A stretch of 64,000 nucleotides of DNA from Rhodocyclaceae bacterium (GCA_016791115.1 JAEUNL010000035.1:1-64000); one strand, 5' to 3'; shown: positions 46,879-57,179, counted from the stretch's first letter. A program made the numbers and translations. The notes: a model not told the origin generated them from the letters alone.

Positions 46879-47373
46879 TCAGTTGTTGTAGCGATCAGCA
46901 AGCGACGTGCCACCGGTATCGATGGTGTCCTCGAGACCATTCTTGAAGCGCTTGGCAGAATGCTCGTCTGCTGCCTTCTGGTCCTGGCGCGCCGCGTGGC
47001 GCGCCTCCTCGCTCTCCTGGCGCTGAGCCAGGGTGTCGAATGCCTTGTGGCGGTTGCGCTGTTCCAGCCAGTTCTTCTGGCCATCCTGGGTTCGCGACTG
47101 CGCAATCTGGCACATGCGCGCTTGCTGATCGATCGCCGCGTCGAGCTTGGCGAGGAAAGACTGGTAGTTCGCCCATTCCTCGGGGCGCATGCCGTTGCGT
47201 GCATGGGCGACGAATCGTGCCTGGTAGTCGGCGCGGTACTGCTGCAGCAGTTCGAGCTTGCGGGAGTCCTCGCTCTGCGCCGCGATAAGCTGCCCGAGCC
47301 GCTTGGCCGCCTCGTCGGTACGCGCCTGGGCCAGTTCGAGCAGCGTGTCGAGCGGAAGCCGATTCGTCGCCAT
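46879..47373 (-). CDS. fliJ: Flagellar export protein FliJ
   Basis: 164 residues, almost wholly helical and coiled-coil, with Gln/Arg-rich heptads (RLPLDTLLELAQARTDEAAK at the N-terminus). It is the central stalk of the FliI ATPase and escorts substrates. 14 bases after fliI. Confidence 0.92.
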   Translation of the reverse strand: MATNRLPLDTLLELAQARTDEAAKRLGQLIAAQSEDSRKLELLQQYRADYQARFVAHARNGMRPEEWANYQSFLAKLDAAIDQQARMCQIAQSRTQDGQKNWLEQRNRHKAFDTLAQRQESEEARHAARQDQKAADEHSAKRFKNGLEDTIDTGGTSLADRYNN

Positions 47374-47387
47374 GGCCTATTCCGATG

Positions 47388-48791
47388 TCACAGTGCCTGA
47401 TCGAACAGCCGGTGCAGCTTGACCACGCTATCTTCGTAGTTCTCGCACTCGTTCATCTTCTGTTGCAGATAGGCTTCGATCTGCGGGTACATCGCAACCG
47501 CCTTGTCGAGCAGCGGGTCTGCCCCGGGCGCATAGGCGCCGACCGCAATCAGGTCACGGGAGCGCTGGTAGCGCGAATAGAGCTGCTTGAACCGGCGCAC
47601 CAGATCGAAGTGCGTCGGCTTCACCAGCCCGTGCATGGCACGCGAGATCGACTGTTCGATATCGATCGCCGGATAGTGACCGGCCTCTGCGAGCGTTCGC
47701 GTCAGCACGAAATGGCCGTCGAGGATCGCGCGCGCCGAATCCGCAATCGGATCCTGCTGGTCATCGCCCTCGGCAAGCACCGTGTAGAACGCCGTGATCG
47801 ACCCGCCGCCGTCCGGACCATTGCCGGCACGCTCGACGAGCTGCGGCAGACGGGCGAAAACGCTGGGAGGATAACCCCGGGTGACCGGCGGTTCGCCGAT
47901 CGCCAGTGCTATCTCGCGCTGCGCCATCGCATAGCGTGTGAGCGAATCCATGATCAGCAGGACTTGGCGACCCTGGTCCCGGAAGTGCTCCGCAATCGTC
48001 GTGGCGTATGCCGCGCCCTGCAGCCGCATCAGCGGACTGGTGTCGGCGGGCGCCGCGACCACGACCGAACGTCGCAGGCCTTCCGCGCCGAGGATCTGCT
48101 CGATGAACTCCTTGACCTCGCGTCCGCGTTCGCCGATCAGTCCGACGACGACCACCTCCGCCGAGGTATAGCGCGCCATCATGCCCAGCAGGACCGATTT
48201 GCCAACACCCGACCCGGCGAACAGGCCGACGCGCTGGCCGCGACCGACGGTCAGCAGTGCATTGATCGCCCGCACGCCGACATCCAGCGAACGGTCAATC
48301 GGCGCGCGCTGCAGCGGGTTGACCGGTCGGCTCGCGAGCGAGCGCAACTCCGTCGTGTTGAGCGGCCCCATGCCGTCGAGCGGACGCCCTGCCCCATCGA
48401 CCACCCGCCCGAGCAACTGGACGCCCACGGGCAGGTGCTTGGCACGGTCCTGCACACGCCGACGCGCGAAGATGCGCTCGCCGACTCGCGGCCTGGCGTG
48501 ACTCGCCTCGAACGGCGCAACCTGCGCCCCCGGCGCAAGGCCAAAAACATCGTCTGTCGGCATCATGTATAGCTTTTCGCCGTGGAATCCGACGACTTCG
48601 GCTTCGACGAAGCCGCCGCCGCCAACAGCCACGCGCACGCCGCTCCCCAACGGCAACTTGATGCCGTTGGCTTCCATGACCAGTCCGTTGATGCGTGTCA
48701 GCGTGCCGCAGGTCGCATAGGGCGTTGCGGCTGCAACCAGCTTGCGGCATCCGTCAAGATGCCCGCTCCAGGCCTCGGTAAGAATCGGCAT
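47388..48791 (-). CDS. fliI: Flagellum-specific ATPase FliI
   Basis: 467 residues. Walker [28 protein letters not shown], Walker [18 protein letters not shown] and the [14 protein letters not shown] loop of F1-beta-like export ATPases. Its ATG overlaps the fliH stop by one base (TGATG). Works with FliH and FliJ at the export gate. Confidence 0.97.
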   Translation of the reverse strand: MPILTEAWSGHLDGCRKLVAAATPYATCGTLTRINGLVMEANGIKLPLGSGVRVAVGGGGFVEAEVVGFHGEKLYMMPTDDVFGLAPGAQVAPFEASHARPRVGERIFARRRVQDRAKHLPVGVQLLGRVVDGAGRPLDGMGPLNTTELRSLASRPVNPLQRAPIDRSLDVGVRAINALLTVGRGQRVGLFAGSGVGKSVLLGMMARYTSAEVVVVGLIGERGREVKEFIEQILGAEGLRRSVVVAAPADTSPLMRLQGAAYATTIAEHFRDQGRQVLLIMDSLTRYAMAQREIALAIGEPPVTRGYPPSVFARLPQLVERAGNGPDGGGSITAFYTVLAEGDDQQDPIADSARAILDGHFVLTRTLAEAGHYPAIDIEQSISRAMHGLVKPTHFDLVRRFKQLYSRYQRSRDLIAVGAYAPGADPLLDKAVAMYPQIEAYLQQKMNECENYEDSVVKLHRLFDQAL

Positions 48792-49486
48792 CAGGGCTGC
48801 TCCGCGCGGCGCTCCGCAGAAACCGACCAGTCGTCGCGCAAACCCAGTGATTCGACGACGCGCTTCCATCTCGTCTCGACCGTCGCGTCCACCTGGGTGC
48901 CGGCAACGTCGAGCCTGCATCCGCCGCGAGTCAGCGTCGCATCCTCGCGTACCCTGTGGGCCGCGTGCATGACCTGATCCGCGAGGTGCGTCCGCACCAG
49001 TTGCGCATCCTCGGGATGGACATGGATGTTGACGTGCTGGTGCGGCAGTTGTGCGAGCGCCTCCCGCACCACGTCGAGGAGACTTTGCGGCTGGGTTTTG
49101 AGTTCGCGCCGCAAAACCTGGCGCGCGACCTCGAGCGCAAGTTGAACCAGCGACTCGCCGACCTGCTGATCGAACTCGCTCACGGCGCGTTCGAACTGCT
49201 CGAGCAATGTATTGATCTGCAACGCTTCCATGCGTACGCGTGCGGTGCCTTCCTCGTAGCCGTTCTCGAAACCGGCACGGTGCCCGGCCTCGGCCGCCTC
49301 GTTGTGCATGCGTTCGATGTCGTCTGCGGTCGGAAGACGGATCTCGGGCACCACTGCCTCCTGCACGGATGGCAGATCGGGCGGTGCGGCGTCGACCGGC
49401 GTACCGGCCTCGAAGCGCATCGGTTCCCAACGGCGGTAGCGCTGCTCGCTCTCCGGACGCAACGGCGTGACTTTTGCAGTGCCCAT
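48791..49486 (-). CDS. fliH: Flagellar assembly protein FliH
   Basis: 231 residues. Regulates FliI. N-terminal Pro-rich region, then a long helical middle ([20 protein letters not shown] with GxxxG-type spacing typical of FliH) and a C-terminal vacuolar ATPase subunit E-like domain ([20 protein letters not shown]). 2 bases after fliG. Confidence 0.93.
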   Translation of the reverse strand: MGTAKVTPLRPESEQRYRRWEPMRFEAGTPVDAAPPDLPSVQEAVVPEIRLPTADDIERMHNEAAEAGHRAGFENGYEEGTARVRMEALQINTLLEQFERAVSEFDQQVGESLVQLALEVARQVLRRELKTQPQSLLDVVREALAQLPHQHVNIHVHPEDAQLVRTHLADQVMHAAHRVREDATLTRGGCRLDVAGTQVDATVETRWKRVVESLGLRDDWSVSAERRAEQP

Positions 49487-49488
49487 GA

Positions 49489-50490
49489 TCAGACGAAGGC
49501 GTCCTCGGCGCCCTTGGAGGCCAGCTGGATCTGGCCTTCTTCAGCCAGCCTGCGAGCGGTCTTGAGGATCTCCTTCTGTTCCGCCTCGACTTCGGACAGG
49601 CGTACTGGGCCGCGCGAGTCGAGATCTTCGCGCAACATTTCGGCGGCACGTTGCGACATGTTCTTGAAGACCTTCTCGCGCAACTCGGGCGGCGCCCCCT
49701 TGAGCGCCACGATCAGCGAATCGGACTGGATCTCGCGCAGCAGAACCTGGAAGCCGCGATCGTCGAGGTCGATCAGGTTCTCGAACACGAACATCTCGTC
49801 GAGAATCTTTTGCGCCAGATCGGCGTCGTACTCGCGCACGTTGTCGATGATCGCGGTCTCGGCGGCCGAACCGACGAAATTGAGGATCTCGGCAGCCGTC
49901 TTGACACCGCCGAGCGCCGTCTTCTTCATCGATGCCGCACCCGCCATCACGCGCGACAGGGCATCGTTGAGTTCGCGCAGTGCCGCCGGCTGTACGCCGT
50001 CGAGCGTGGCAATCCGCAACAGGACATCGTTGCGCAGGCGCTCGGTGAAGCACTTGAGTATTTCGCCGGCGTGGTCGTACTCGAGATGGACCAGAATGGT
50101 TGCGATGATCTGCGGATGTTCGTTCTTGATCAGATCCGCGACCGTTCCCGCGTCCATCCACTTCAGTCCCTCGATGCCCGCCGTGTCGCCGCCGGACAGG
50201 ATGCGCGACAGCAGGTTGGCAGCCCGGTCGTCGCCAAGCGCCTTGGTCAGCATCGAACGGATCATCTGCTCGTCGGCCGTGACGGGCGCGCCCTTGCTTG
50301 CATGCGTCGTCAGCTCGTCGAGCAGCGATTCGACGCGATCGCGCGGCGCTGCAGGGAGTGTTGCCATGGCAGAGCCGAGCTTCTGCACCTCTTTCGGCCC
50401 AAGGTGCTTGAGCACCTCGGCCGCCTCGTCCGGACCCAGCGAGACGAGCAGCAGCGCGCCCTTCTCGAAGCCGTCATCCTTGTCCGCCAT
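49489..50490 (-). CDS. fliG: Flagellar motor switch protein FliG
   Basis: 333 residues. N-terminal, middle and C-terminal domains present; [20 protein letters not shown] carries the EHPQ motif of the middle domain, and the C-terminal [20 protein letters not shown] includes the charged residues that contact MotA. Its start lies inside the end of fliF (17-base overlap). Confidence 0.97.
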   Translation of the reverse strand: MADKDDGFEKGALLLVSLGPDEAAEVLKHLGPKEVQKLGSAMATLPAAPRDRVESLLDELTTHASKGAPVTADEQMIRSMLTKALGDDRAANLLSRILSGGDTAGIEGLKWMDAGTVADLIKNEHPQIIATILVHLEYDHAGEILKCFTERLRNDVLLRIATLDGVQPAALRELNDALSRVMAGAASMKKTALGGVKTAAEILNFVGSAAETAIIDNVREYDADLAQKILDEMFVFENLIDLDDRGFQVLLREIQSDSLIVALKGAPPELREKVFKNMSQRAAEMLREDLDSRGPVRLSEVEAEQKEILKTARRLAEEGQIQLASKGAEDAFV

Positions 50491-52144
50491 TGGTCCACTC
50501 CTTGATCATGTTGGCGACCAGTTTCGGGTCGGATTTCGCCAGTTCCTTCGCCTGAGCCAGTTTCTGCTCGAAGGTCATTGGCAGCTGGGCGCCGCCCGGC
50601 CCCGACAGGGCAACCACGGCATCCTCGTCGGCCGTGACGTCGCGCACCGACTGGTCCTCGTCCGCTTCTTCACGCGTCGTCATCTGGCGCACCAGCGGTT
50701 TGATCAACCCGAACACCAGATATAGGGCGACACCGGCGAACAACGCATACTTGAACAGATCCTTCGCAAGCGAAATGAACTCGGGCGACTTCCAGAACGG
50801 CGACTCGGGCAGCGTCTCCGGGTCGGCCGCACGGAACGGCGAGCTGGCCACGTTGAGGGTGTCGCCGCGATCCTTGTTGAAGCCCATCGCTTCGCGCACC
50901 AGATCCGTGATCTGCTTGATCTCTGCCTCGGTCAGGGGCACGGTCTTCACCTTTCCGTCGGGAAGCTTCTCGGACTTGTGGTTGACCACGACCGCGACGG
51001 ACAACCGCTTGACTGAGCCGACCGCCGATTTGACGTGGCGCACCGTCTTGTCCACCTCGTAGTTGATCGTCGCATTCTTCGACGCGTTCAGAGGCGGCGC
51101 CTGGTTCGCTGCGCCCGGCGTTCCTGGCGCCGCAGGCGTCGTGAGGGGCGCCGTGGCGGGCGCGGGCGGCTGGTTCGACAGCGCACCGGGAACACCGGTG
51201 GCCCCCGCCTCGCGCGTCGTTTGCTCCTGCGACTGCTGGCTGCGAATTGCCGCCTTGTCCGCAGGATTGGGCGCATACGTTTCTGCAGTCTGCTCGGCAC
51301 GGTCGAAATCCACATCTGCCGTGACCTGCGCACGGTGGTTTCCCGGCCCGGTGATCGGCGTCAGAATCTGTTCGATACGCTTGATGTAGCCCTGTTCGAG
51401 ATCCTCGACATATTTGAGCTGCGTCGGGTCGAGGCCGGCATCCCGCCCGCCATCCTTGTTCTGTGACAGCAGCTTGCCGTTCTGATCGAGGATAGACACC
51501 GCGGACGGAGACAGTTCGGGCACGCTGGAGGCCACGAGATGAACGATGCCGGCAACCTGCGTCGGCTCGAGCACCCGACCGCCGCGAAGGTTCACCAGCA
51601 CGCTAGCCGTCGGCTTCTGTTCGTCGCGCAGGAAGCCGGTCTGTTTCGGAATGGCGAGATGCACGCGCGCCCCATCGACCGCGGACAGCGACTGGATCGA
51701 ACGAGCAAGCTCGCCTTCGAGTGCGCGCTGGTAGTTGATGTGCTCGGCGAACTGCGACAGGCCGAGTTTCTGCGCTTCCATCAGCTCGAAGCCGACCAGC
51801 CCGCCGCGCGGCAGCCCTTGCGAGGCGAGTTTCAAGCGCACGTCGTGCACCTGTCCGGCGGGCACGAGGATCGCACCGCCGCCTTCGGAAAAACGGTAGG
51901 GCACGTTCTGCTGTTGAAGCGCCGCGATGATCGCGCCCCCGTCCTTCTCGTTCAGATTGGAGAACAGCACCTGATAATCCGGCGTACGGCTCCACAGCCA
52001 GAGCCCGGTCAGAACTGCGATCGCCAATGCCACCGCCGCCATGCCGGCGAGCTTCTGTCGCATGGAGAGCTGGCTGATGAACGCCAGCGGTGCCGGCAAT
52101 GCCGCCGCGGCTGGGGCTGGAAGTGTTGCCTGATCGCTTGCCAT
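50474..52144 (-). CDS. fliF: Flagellar MS-ring protein FliF
   Basis: 556 residues. Two membrane helices, near LAGMAAVALAIAVLTGLWLW and FKYALFAGVALYLVFGLI, flank the periplasmic ring-building region (YQVLFSNLNEKDGGAIIAAL, SASVLVNLRGGRVLEPTQVA). C-terminal tail binds FliG. First gene of fliF-G-H-I-J-K-L-M-N on the minus strand. GAGAG before the ATG. Confidence 0.97.
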   Translation of the reverse strand: MASDQATLPAPAAAALPAPLAFISQLSMRQKLAGMAAVALAIAVLTGLWLWSRTPDYQVLFSNLNEKDGGAIIAALQQQNVPYRFSEGGGAILVPAGQVHDVRLKLASQGLPRGGLVGFELMEAQKLGLSQFAEHINYQRALEGELARSIQSLSAVDGARVHLAIPKQTGFLRDEQKPTASVLVNLRGGRVLEPTQVAGIVHLVASSVPELSPSAVSILDQNGKLLSQNKDGGRDAGLDPTQLKYVEDLEQGYIKRIEQILTPITGPGNHRAQVTADVDFDRAEQTAETYAPNPADKAAIRSQQSQEQTTREAGATGVPGALSNQPPAPATAPLTTPAAPGTPGAANQAPPLNASKNATINYEVDKTVRHVKSAVGSVKRLSVAVVVNHKSEKLPDGKVKTVPLTEAEIKQITDLVREAMGFNKDRGDTLNVASSPFRAADPETLPESPFWKSPEFISLAKDLFKYALFAGVALYLVFGLIKPLVRQMTTREEADEDQSVRDVTADEDAVVALSGPGGAQLPMTFEQKLAQAKELAKSDPKLVANMIKEWTNGGQG

Positions 52145-52461
52145 GGAAGACTCTCGGTTTCTTACTGATTAGATGCGATTCTGGGGGCCGGCAAACATTG
52201 CCGGTGGGTCGATAAGCGGGGCCTTTCCAGCCCTATTCGCCCCCACCGTCCCCCCGATGGCACCGACTGGCTGGTTTGCCTGTCACGGCGTGAAATCCGT
52301 CACGGGTCGCCGGACCTTGCAGGTGACGCCATCGCCGAGAATTGTCTTGCTCCGGCCATTCGGCATTGCGGACGATTTGCGGCATTTTTTGCCGCCTGTT
52401 CTGCGCCTGGGGCTTGACCGCGCGTTGCTACGCTGCCGGAATCCCGCAATGGCCCGACGCC
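52145..52461. other. 317-base divergent region between fliF and the fleS-type gene
   Basis: Non-coding; promoters of both flagellar operons must be here. I could not find a full sigma-54 or sigma-28 match on either strand: one GG-N10-GC pair near 52410 has poor flanks. A dyad of ggcaaacattgccgg lies at about 52190. The frame of the fleS-type gene runs into this region without a ribosome-binding site. Confidence 0.5.
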
Positions 52462-53676
52462 ATGACCGACACTGCCCTGCTCAGCGAAATTGCCGACGAC
52501 ACGAACGCCCCGGGCAACCCTGTGGCGCTCGCGGAAGCATTTCGCCTGTTCAACGAGGCCTCCGGCGAGCTGTCACGTGCGTACGATGGCCTACAGGCAC
52601 AGGTTGCGCAGCTCACCGCCGAACTCGCCGCAGCCAATGGCGAGCTGCGGCGGCAGTACCAGGAGAAAGCCGCGCTCACCGAACGACTGGCCATGCTGCT
52701 GGCCGCGCTGCCGGCCGGCGTCGTGGTGCTCGACGATGAAGGCGTGGTGCGCGAGGCCAATCCGGTAGCGCGCAACATGCTGGGACTCGACATCGCCGGG
52801 CGCGATTGGCAAGGCACCATGCGCGACCGTCTCGAGAAGACCGAGAGCGCCGGAGAATGGACCAGCGGCGCAGGCATGCGCATCGAGATCCGCGAGACGG
52901 CACTCGATTCGAGTGGCGGCCGGATCGCGCTGCTTCATGACATCACCGAGACTCAACGCATGCGCACACTCGCGGCACGCAATGAACGCCTGGCTGCAAT
53001 GGGCGAGATGGTCGCCGGCCTGGCCCACCAGTTGCGCACCCCGTTGTCCGCAGCCCTGCTGTACGCCGCCAACCTTTCGGCGCCCTCGCTCGATGCCTCG
53101 ATGCGGGAACGCGCCTCGTCGCGTGTCGTCGAGCGCCTCCAGCATCTGGAGACGCTGATCCGCGACATGCTGGTGTTCGCCCGTGGCGAGATCGGCAGCC
53201 GGACGCTGGTCCGCATCGACGAACTGGTCGCCGATGTCGTGCAGATCTGCGAGCCGATCGCACGCGGCAACGGAATCGAGTTTCTCGCCCTCGCCGAAGC
53301 CGGCGACGCCAGGGTATGGGTAAGCCGCGCCGACGTGGTCGGCGCGCTGACCAACCTGATCGACAACGCATTCGGGGCGATCGAACCCGGCGGGGTTGTC
53401 GCGCTCGACGCGGAAGTCGACGCGAAGAACGTGACGTTCTGCATTTGCGACGACGGTCCGGGCATTCCGGCCGGCCTTCAGAAACGGCTGTTCGAGCCGT
53501 TCTTCACGACACGGGCGAAAGGTACCGGGCTGGGACTCGCGATTGCGCGCGGGATTGCCCGCGCGCACGGCGGAGACCTGGAACTGGCATCGAATCGGGG
53601 CCGGCCGAAGCATCGCTGGTCAACAGAATTCCGGCTCGTACTTCCGCGTGCGGCGGAGGTCGGCAGTGAGAGGTAA
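52462..53676 (+). CDS. fleS: FleS/FlrB-type sensor histidine kinase
   Basis: 404 residues, soluble. N-terminal coiled coil (about 30-80), PAS-like domain (LLAALPAGVVVLDDEGVVRE), HisKA with phospho-His in MVAGLAHQLRTPLSAAL, HATPase with NLIDNAFGAI and GTGLGLAIARGI. Organisation and the adjacent sigma-54 regulator match FleS/FlrB, which control middle (class III) flagellar genes. ATG at 52462 chosen because the upstream extension is Cys/Arg-rich and unlike the family. Confidence 0.88.
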   Translation: MTDTALLSEIADDTNAPGNPVALAEAFRLFNEASGELSRAYDGLQAQVAQLTAELAAANGELRRQYQEKAALTERLAMLLAALPAGVVVLDDEGVVREANPVARNMLGLDIAGRDWQGTMRDRLEKTESAGEWTSGAGMRIEIRETALDSSGGRIALLHDITETQRMRTLAARNERLAAMGEMVAGLAHQLRTPLSAALLYAANLSAPSLDASMRERASSRVVERLQHLETLIRDMLVFARGEIGSRTLVRIDELVADVVQICEPIARGNGIEFLALAEAGDARVWVSRADVVGALTNLIDNAFGAIEPGGVVALDAEVDAKNVTFCICDDGPGIPAGLQKRLFEPFFTTRAKGTGLGLAIARGIARAHGGDLELASNRGRPKHRWSTEFRLVLPRAAEVGSER

Positions 53677-53693
53677 CGCGAGGAGAAGGACGC

Positions 53694-55049
53694 ATGAGCG
53701 GGAAATTTTCGATACTGCTGGTCGAGGACGACGAGGCCCTGCGGGAAGCGGTCGCGATGACGCTCGGGTGTGCCGGCCACGCAGTGACGAGCGTGGACGG
53801 CGGCCCAGCTGCATTGGCCCGGCTCGAACGCGCGCATTTCAATCTGGTGCTATCCGATCTTCGGATGGACCCGATGGACGGCATCGACCTGCTGCGGGCC
53901 ATCCGGGCACGATGGTCCAACCTGCCGGTTCTGCTGATGACGGCCTACGGTGACGTCGAGCGCGCGGTCGCTGCAATGCAGGCCGGCGCCTGCGATTTCA
54001 TGCAGAAGCCGTTTCGCCCCGAGGAACTGCTTGAACGCGTGGCACGCTACGCCTGGACGGCGCCAAGTTGCGACGACCTCATCGCCGAAGATCCACGCAC
54101 CCGTGAAACCCTTGCTGTAGCCAAGCGCGTCGCGCAATCGGAAGCCACTGTGCTGCTGACCGGAGAATCCGGCACCGGCAAGGAGGTGTTCGCCCGCTAC
54201 ATCCACGCAAACTCTGCCCGAACAACAGGCCCGTTCGTCGCAATCAATTGTGCGGCCATTCCAGACAATCTGCTCGAAGCCACGTTGTTCGGATTCGAGA
54301 AAGGCGCATTCACCGGCGCACAAACCGCGCAGCCCGGCAAATTCGAACAGGCGCAGGGCGGGACGATCCTGCTCGACGAGATCTCAGAGATGCCGCTTGC
54401 ACTCCAGGCGAAGATGCTGCGCGTACTGCAGGAGCGCGAGGTCGAGCGCGTTGGCGGAAAGCGCCCGATTGCGCTCGACATACGCGTTGTCGCCACCTCC
54501 AACCGGAACATCATGTCCGAGGTGGTCGCCGGCCGCTTCCGCGAGGATCTCTACTATCGCCTGAACGTATTCCCGATCGCGATACCGGCGCTGCGCGAGC
54601 GCCCGGCCGACATCCGGCCCCTCGCACTTCACCTTCTGGCGCGCCATGCGGCCCGAAGCGGGCTTCCGGCGGCAAGAATTGCCGCCGACGCGGCAGCAAC
54701 CATCGAGGCCTACCCTTGGCCCGGCAACGTGCGCGAACTCGAGAACGTGATGCAGCGCGCCGCAATCCTCGCCAACGGCGAGCACATTGAGGCGGCACAT
54801 CTGCAGCTGAAGGCCGCTGGCCTGGCCGCGTGGGCAACAGGCGTCGCGTCGCCCGCACCCGCTGCAGCCGAAATCATCACGCGGACGAACGACGCAGGCG
54901 GCACCATGAAGGATCTGGAACGCCAACACATCCTCGAGACCCTGGCTTCAGTGGGCGGATCGCGCAAGAAGGCTGTGGAGAAGCTGGGCATCTCGGAACG
55001 CACGCTGCGCTACAAGCTGCAGCGCTATCGCGCGGAAGGCGCGATCTAG
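53694..55049 (+). CDS. fleR: FleR/FlrC-type sigma-54-dependent response regulator
   Basis: 451 residues. Receiver (phospho-Asp in LVLSDLRMDPMDG), AAA+ domain with Walker A GESGTGKEVFA and the sigma-54-contacting GAFTGA (in GFEKGAFTGAQT), and a Fis-type helix-turn-helix at the C-terminus (SRKKAVEKLGISERTLRYKL). With the kinase 17 bases upstream it would activate sigma-54 promoters, such as the perfect one 6 bases after its own stop. Confidence 0.93.
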   Translation: MSGKFSILLVEDDEALREAVAMTLGCAGHAVTSVDGGPAALARLERAHFNLVLSDLRMDPMDGIDLLRAIRARWSNLPVLLMTAYGDVERAVAAMQAGACDFMQKPFRPEELLERVARYAWTAPSCDDLIAEDPRTRETLAVAKRVAQSEATVLLTGESGTGKEVFARYIHANSARTTGPFVAINCAAIPDNLLEATLFGFEKGAFTGAQTAQPGKFEQAQGGTILLDEISEMPLALQAKMLRVLQEREVERVGGKRPIALDIRVVATSNRNIMSEVVAGRFREDLYYRLNVFPIAIPALRERPADIRPLALHLLARHAARSGLPAARIAADAAATIEAYPWPGNVRELENVMQRAAILANGEHIEAAHLQLKAAGLAAWATGVASPAPAAAEIITRTNDAGGTMKDLERQHILETLASVGGSRKKAVEKLGISERTLRYKLQRYRAEGAI

Positions 55050-55054
55050 AACCA

Positions 55055-55070
55055 TGGCACGGCACTTGCT
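55055..55070 (+). promoter_or_regulatory. Sigma-54 promoter of fliE
   Basis: TGGCACGGCACTTGCT, an exact match to TGGCACG-N4-TTGCW with GG at 55056-55057 and GC at 55068-55069. Transcription would start near 55081, about 20 bases before the fliE ATG. It begins 6 bases after the fleR stop. Confidence 0.9.
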
Positions 55071-55100
55071 GCCGGAAACTGCTCGATAGCGGGGAATTGC

Positions 55101-55427
55101 ATGCAAACCAAGGGAATCGATCAAATGCTTTCGCAGTTGCGCGCCGCGGCGGATATCGCCGCCGGCAAGCCTGCGTCGGCCGACGCCGCATCCGCAACCG
55201 GCGGTGCGGATTTCCAGCAGATCCTCGACGGCGCCCTCAAAGGCGTCAGCGGCGCACAGAATGAAGCGCAGGAGATGGCCAAGTCGTTTTCCGCCGGCGA
55301 TCCGAACGTGAATCTGCAGGACGTGATGGTCAACCTGCAGAAGGCGAACCTCTCCTTCCAGCAGATGGTGCAGGTGCGCAACAAGCTGGTGACCGCGTAC
55401 CAGGAGATCATGAACATGCAGGTGTGA
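55101..55427 (+). CDS. fliE: Flagellar hook-basal body protein FliE
   Basis: 108 residues. The C-terminal DVMVNLQKANLSFQQMVQVR and NKLVTAYQEIMNMQV are the family signature. FliE joins the MS ring to the rod. It is separated from fliF, its usual neighbour, by the fleS-fleR pair and the change of strand. Confidence 0.95.
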   Translation: MQTKGIDQMLSQLRAAADIAAGKPASADAASATGGADFQQILDGALKGVSGAQNEAQEMAKSFSAGDPNVNLQDVMVNLQKANLSFQQMVQVRNKLVTAYQEIMNMQV

Positions 55428-55477
55428 GGCGCCGGCCGGCGAGCGATCCGCAAATGCATCACGGCGCGTACCCGAAC

Positions 55478-55532
55478 TACTTCACGGCAGGCACAAGATC
55501 GGTTCGCGGGGCACCAAATACTTCACGGCAGG
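55478..55532. repeat. Direct repeat of 14 bases between fliE and the 66-residue gene
   Basis: tacttcacggcagg occurs at 55478-55491 and again at 55519-55532, 41 bases apart centre to centre (about four helical turns). It lies in the presumed promoter region of the following small gene and could be a pair of operator sites. Confidence 0.5.
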
Positions 55533-55585
55533 ATGCCGTACCGTCTTCTAGATTGGAGTCGTACACCAACCCCGGGAGATTCGCC

Positions 55586-55786
55586 ATGCAGATCAACGAG
55601 ACTGTCCGTGCTTCCTCAGGCTTCCATCACTCGACCCGCGCCCTGGCGCCGGGCGAGAAGCTGCCGGTTCTGCCGACCCTGCTCGAACAGATCATGGCAT
55701 GCAGCAATGGCATGGCCATCCCGGCCGCCAACGACGAATACGCCGACGAGTTCGACGAGATCATCGATCTCGAAGTGGACGACTGA
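55586..55786 (+). CDS. Hypothetical 66-residue acidic protein in the fli locus
   Basis: Begins MQINETVRASSGFHHSTRAL and ends with a very acidic tail (ADEFDEIIDLEVDD). No signal peptide or membrane segment. GGGAG 7 bases upstream of the ATG gives good initiation, and it is followed by a strong terminator, so it looks like a monocistronic gene inserted between fliE and fliO. Family unknown to me. A small acidic cytosolic protein here could bind another flagellar component, but that is conjecture. Confidence 0.65.
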   Translation: MQINETVRASSGFHHSTRALAPGEKLPVLPTLLEQIMACSNGMAIPAANDEYADEFDEIIDLEVDD

Positions 55787-55859
55787 GCCGGTCGTCAGGA
55801 ATTTGCAGCATCCCGCGCCGCGTGCCGCGGGACATCCCCCTTCAGAGCGAGTGTGAGTT

Positions 55860-55894
55860 TGCCGGCGGGTTCTCTCCCCCGCCGGCATTTTTTT
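55860..55894 (+). terminator. Strong terminator after the 66-residue gene
   Basis: tgccggcggg (55860-55869), 8-base loop, cccgccggca (55878-55887), then seven T (55888-55894). A textbook rho-independent terminator, isolating the small gene from fliO. Confidence 0.9.
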
Positions 55895-55998
55895 GTCTGC
55901 CTCTCGCCGATGCCTGCGTGACGCTCGACCGAAATAGGCAATTTTTGCCGCTCTTATCCCCGCCTTCCGGATGACCGTCCTGCCCTAAAGTGCAGGAC

Positions 55999-56430
55999 AT
56001 GAAAGAACGTCTCGCCTTACGCCTCGTTCCGAGTTTGTTCGCAGCGGCCGCCCCGGTCCTCGCGCGCGCGCAGGTTGCGCCGGAAGTCGGGCCTGGCCTG
56101 CTGCAGATGCTGCTCGGTCTGGTATTCGTGATCGGCCTGATACTCGCCAGCCTGTGGGTGCTGAAACGGCTCACCGCACCGCGCGGCACGGCAGCCCAGA
56201 TGCTGCGCATCGTCGCCGGACAGGCGGTCGGCGCCCGGGAGCGCGTGGTGATCGTCGAGATCGGCGAGACCGCGCTGGTGCTCGGCGTCGCGCCCGGCCA
56301 CATCAGCACGCTGCACACCATGCCGCGATCGGAACTTCCGCAGGCACCGGCGCCCGCCGCAATGCCTGCAGCGCAGTTCGCCGCCCGCCTCAAGCAGATC
56401 ATGGAGAAGCGCAATGCCCCGCCTGCGTGA
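55999..56430 (+). CDS. fliO: Flagellar biosynthesis protein FliO
   Basis: About 143 residues. N-terminal signal/anchor ([20 protein letters not shown]), one clear membrane helix ([20 protein letters not shown]), then the cytosolic FliO domain ([35 protein letters not shown]). It assists assembly of the FliPQR export gate. A GTG three codons upstream is another possible start. It overlaps fliP by 17 bases. Confidence 0.9.
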   Translation: MKERLALRLVPSLFAAAAPVLARAQVAPEVGPGLLQMLLGLVFVIGLILASLWVLKRLTAPRGTAAQMLRIVAGQAVGARERVVIVEIGETALVLGVAPGHISTLHTMPRSELPQAPAPAAMPAAQFAARLKQIMEKRNAPPA

Positions 56431-57169
56431 AAGCCTGAACGCAGGAATCATCGCCGCCGGGGCAATGGCGCTGCTGCCGGCCGATGCGCTGGCGCAGGCC
56501 ATGCCTGCCGTGACCAGCACGCCGGCGCCTGGCGGCGGCACGACGTATTCGCTGTCGATCCAGACGCTGCTGCTGATGACGTCGCTGTCGTTCCTGCCGG
56601 CAGTGCTGCTGATGATGACGAGTTTCACGCGCATCATCATCGTGCTCTCGCTGCTGCGCCATGCACTCGGCACGCAGACCAGCCCGCCGAACCAGGTGCT
56701 GGTCGGTCTTGCGCTGTTCCTCACCTTCTTCGTCATGGCACCCGTCGGCGACCGCATCTATAGCGAGGCCTACTTGCCGCTGTCGGAAAACCGCATCAGC
56801 TTCAACGAAGCGCTCGAGCGCGGTGCAGTGCCGCTCAAGACCTTCATGCTGAAGCAGGCGCGCGAGAACGACCTCGCGCTGTTCGCGAAGATCTCGAATG
56901 CACCGAAGGTGGACAAGCCCGATCAGCTCCCGATGCGGCTGGTGATTCCCGCCTACGTGACTTCCGAGCTCAAGACCGCGTTCCAGATCGGCTTCATCGT
57001 GTTCATACCGTTCCTGATCATCGACATGGTGGTGGCGTCGGTGCTGATGTCGATGGGCATGATGATGATGTCGCCGGTGATGGTCGCTCTGCCCTTCAAG
57101 ATCATGCTCTTCGTGCTGGTCGACGGCTGGACGCTCGTCATCGGCACGCTGATACGCAGTTTCGGATAG
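56414..57169 (+). CDS. fliP: Flagellar export gate protein FliP
   Basis: 251 residues with a cleavable N-terminus ([11 protein letters not shown]) and four membrane segments; the [20 protein letters not shown] and [23 protein letters not shown] (here [20 protein letters not shown]) signatures of FliP and the C-terminal Met-rich [20 protein letters not shown] are all present. Forms the pentameric core of the export gate. Confidence 0.97.
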   Translation: MPRLRESLNAGIIAAGAMALLPADALAQAMPAVTSTPAPGGGTTYSLSIQTLLLMTSLSFLPAVLLMMTSFTRIIIVLSLLRHALGTQTSPPNQVLVGLALFLTFFVMAPVGDRIYSEAYLPLSENRISFNEALERGAVPLKTFMLKQARENDLALFAKISNAPKVDKPDQLPMRLVIPAYVTSELKTAFQIGFIVFIPFLIIDMVVASVLMSMGMMMMSPVMVALPFKIMLFVLVDGWTLVIGTLIRSFG

Positions 57170-57179
57170 GAGAAAGCAA

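Noticed and set aside
52400..52425. Sigma-54 promoter upstream of the fleS-type gene
   Set aside because: A GG-N10-GC pair exists but the flanking TGGCAC and TTGC bases are missing.
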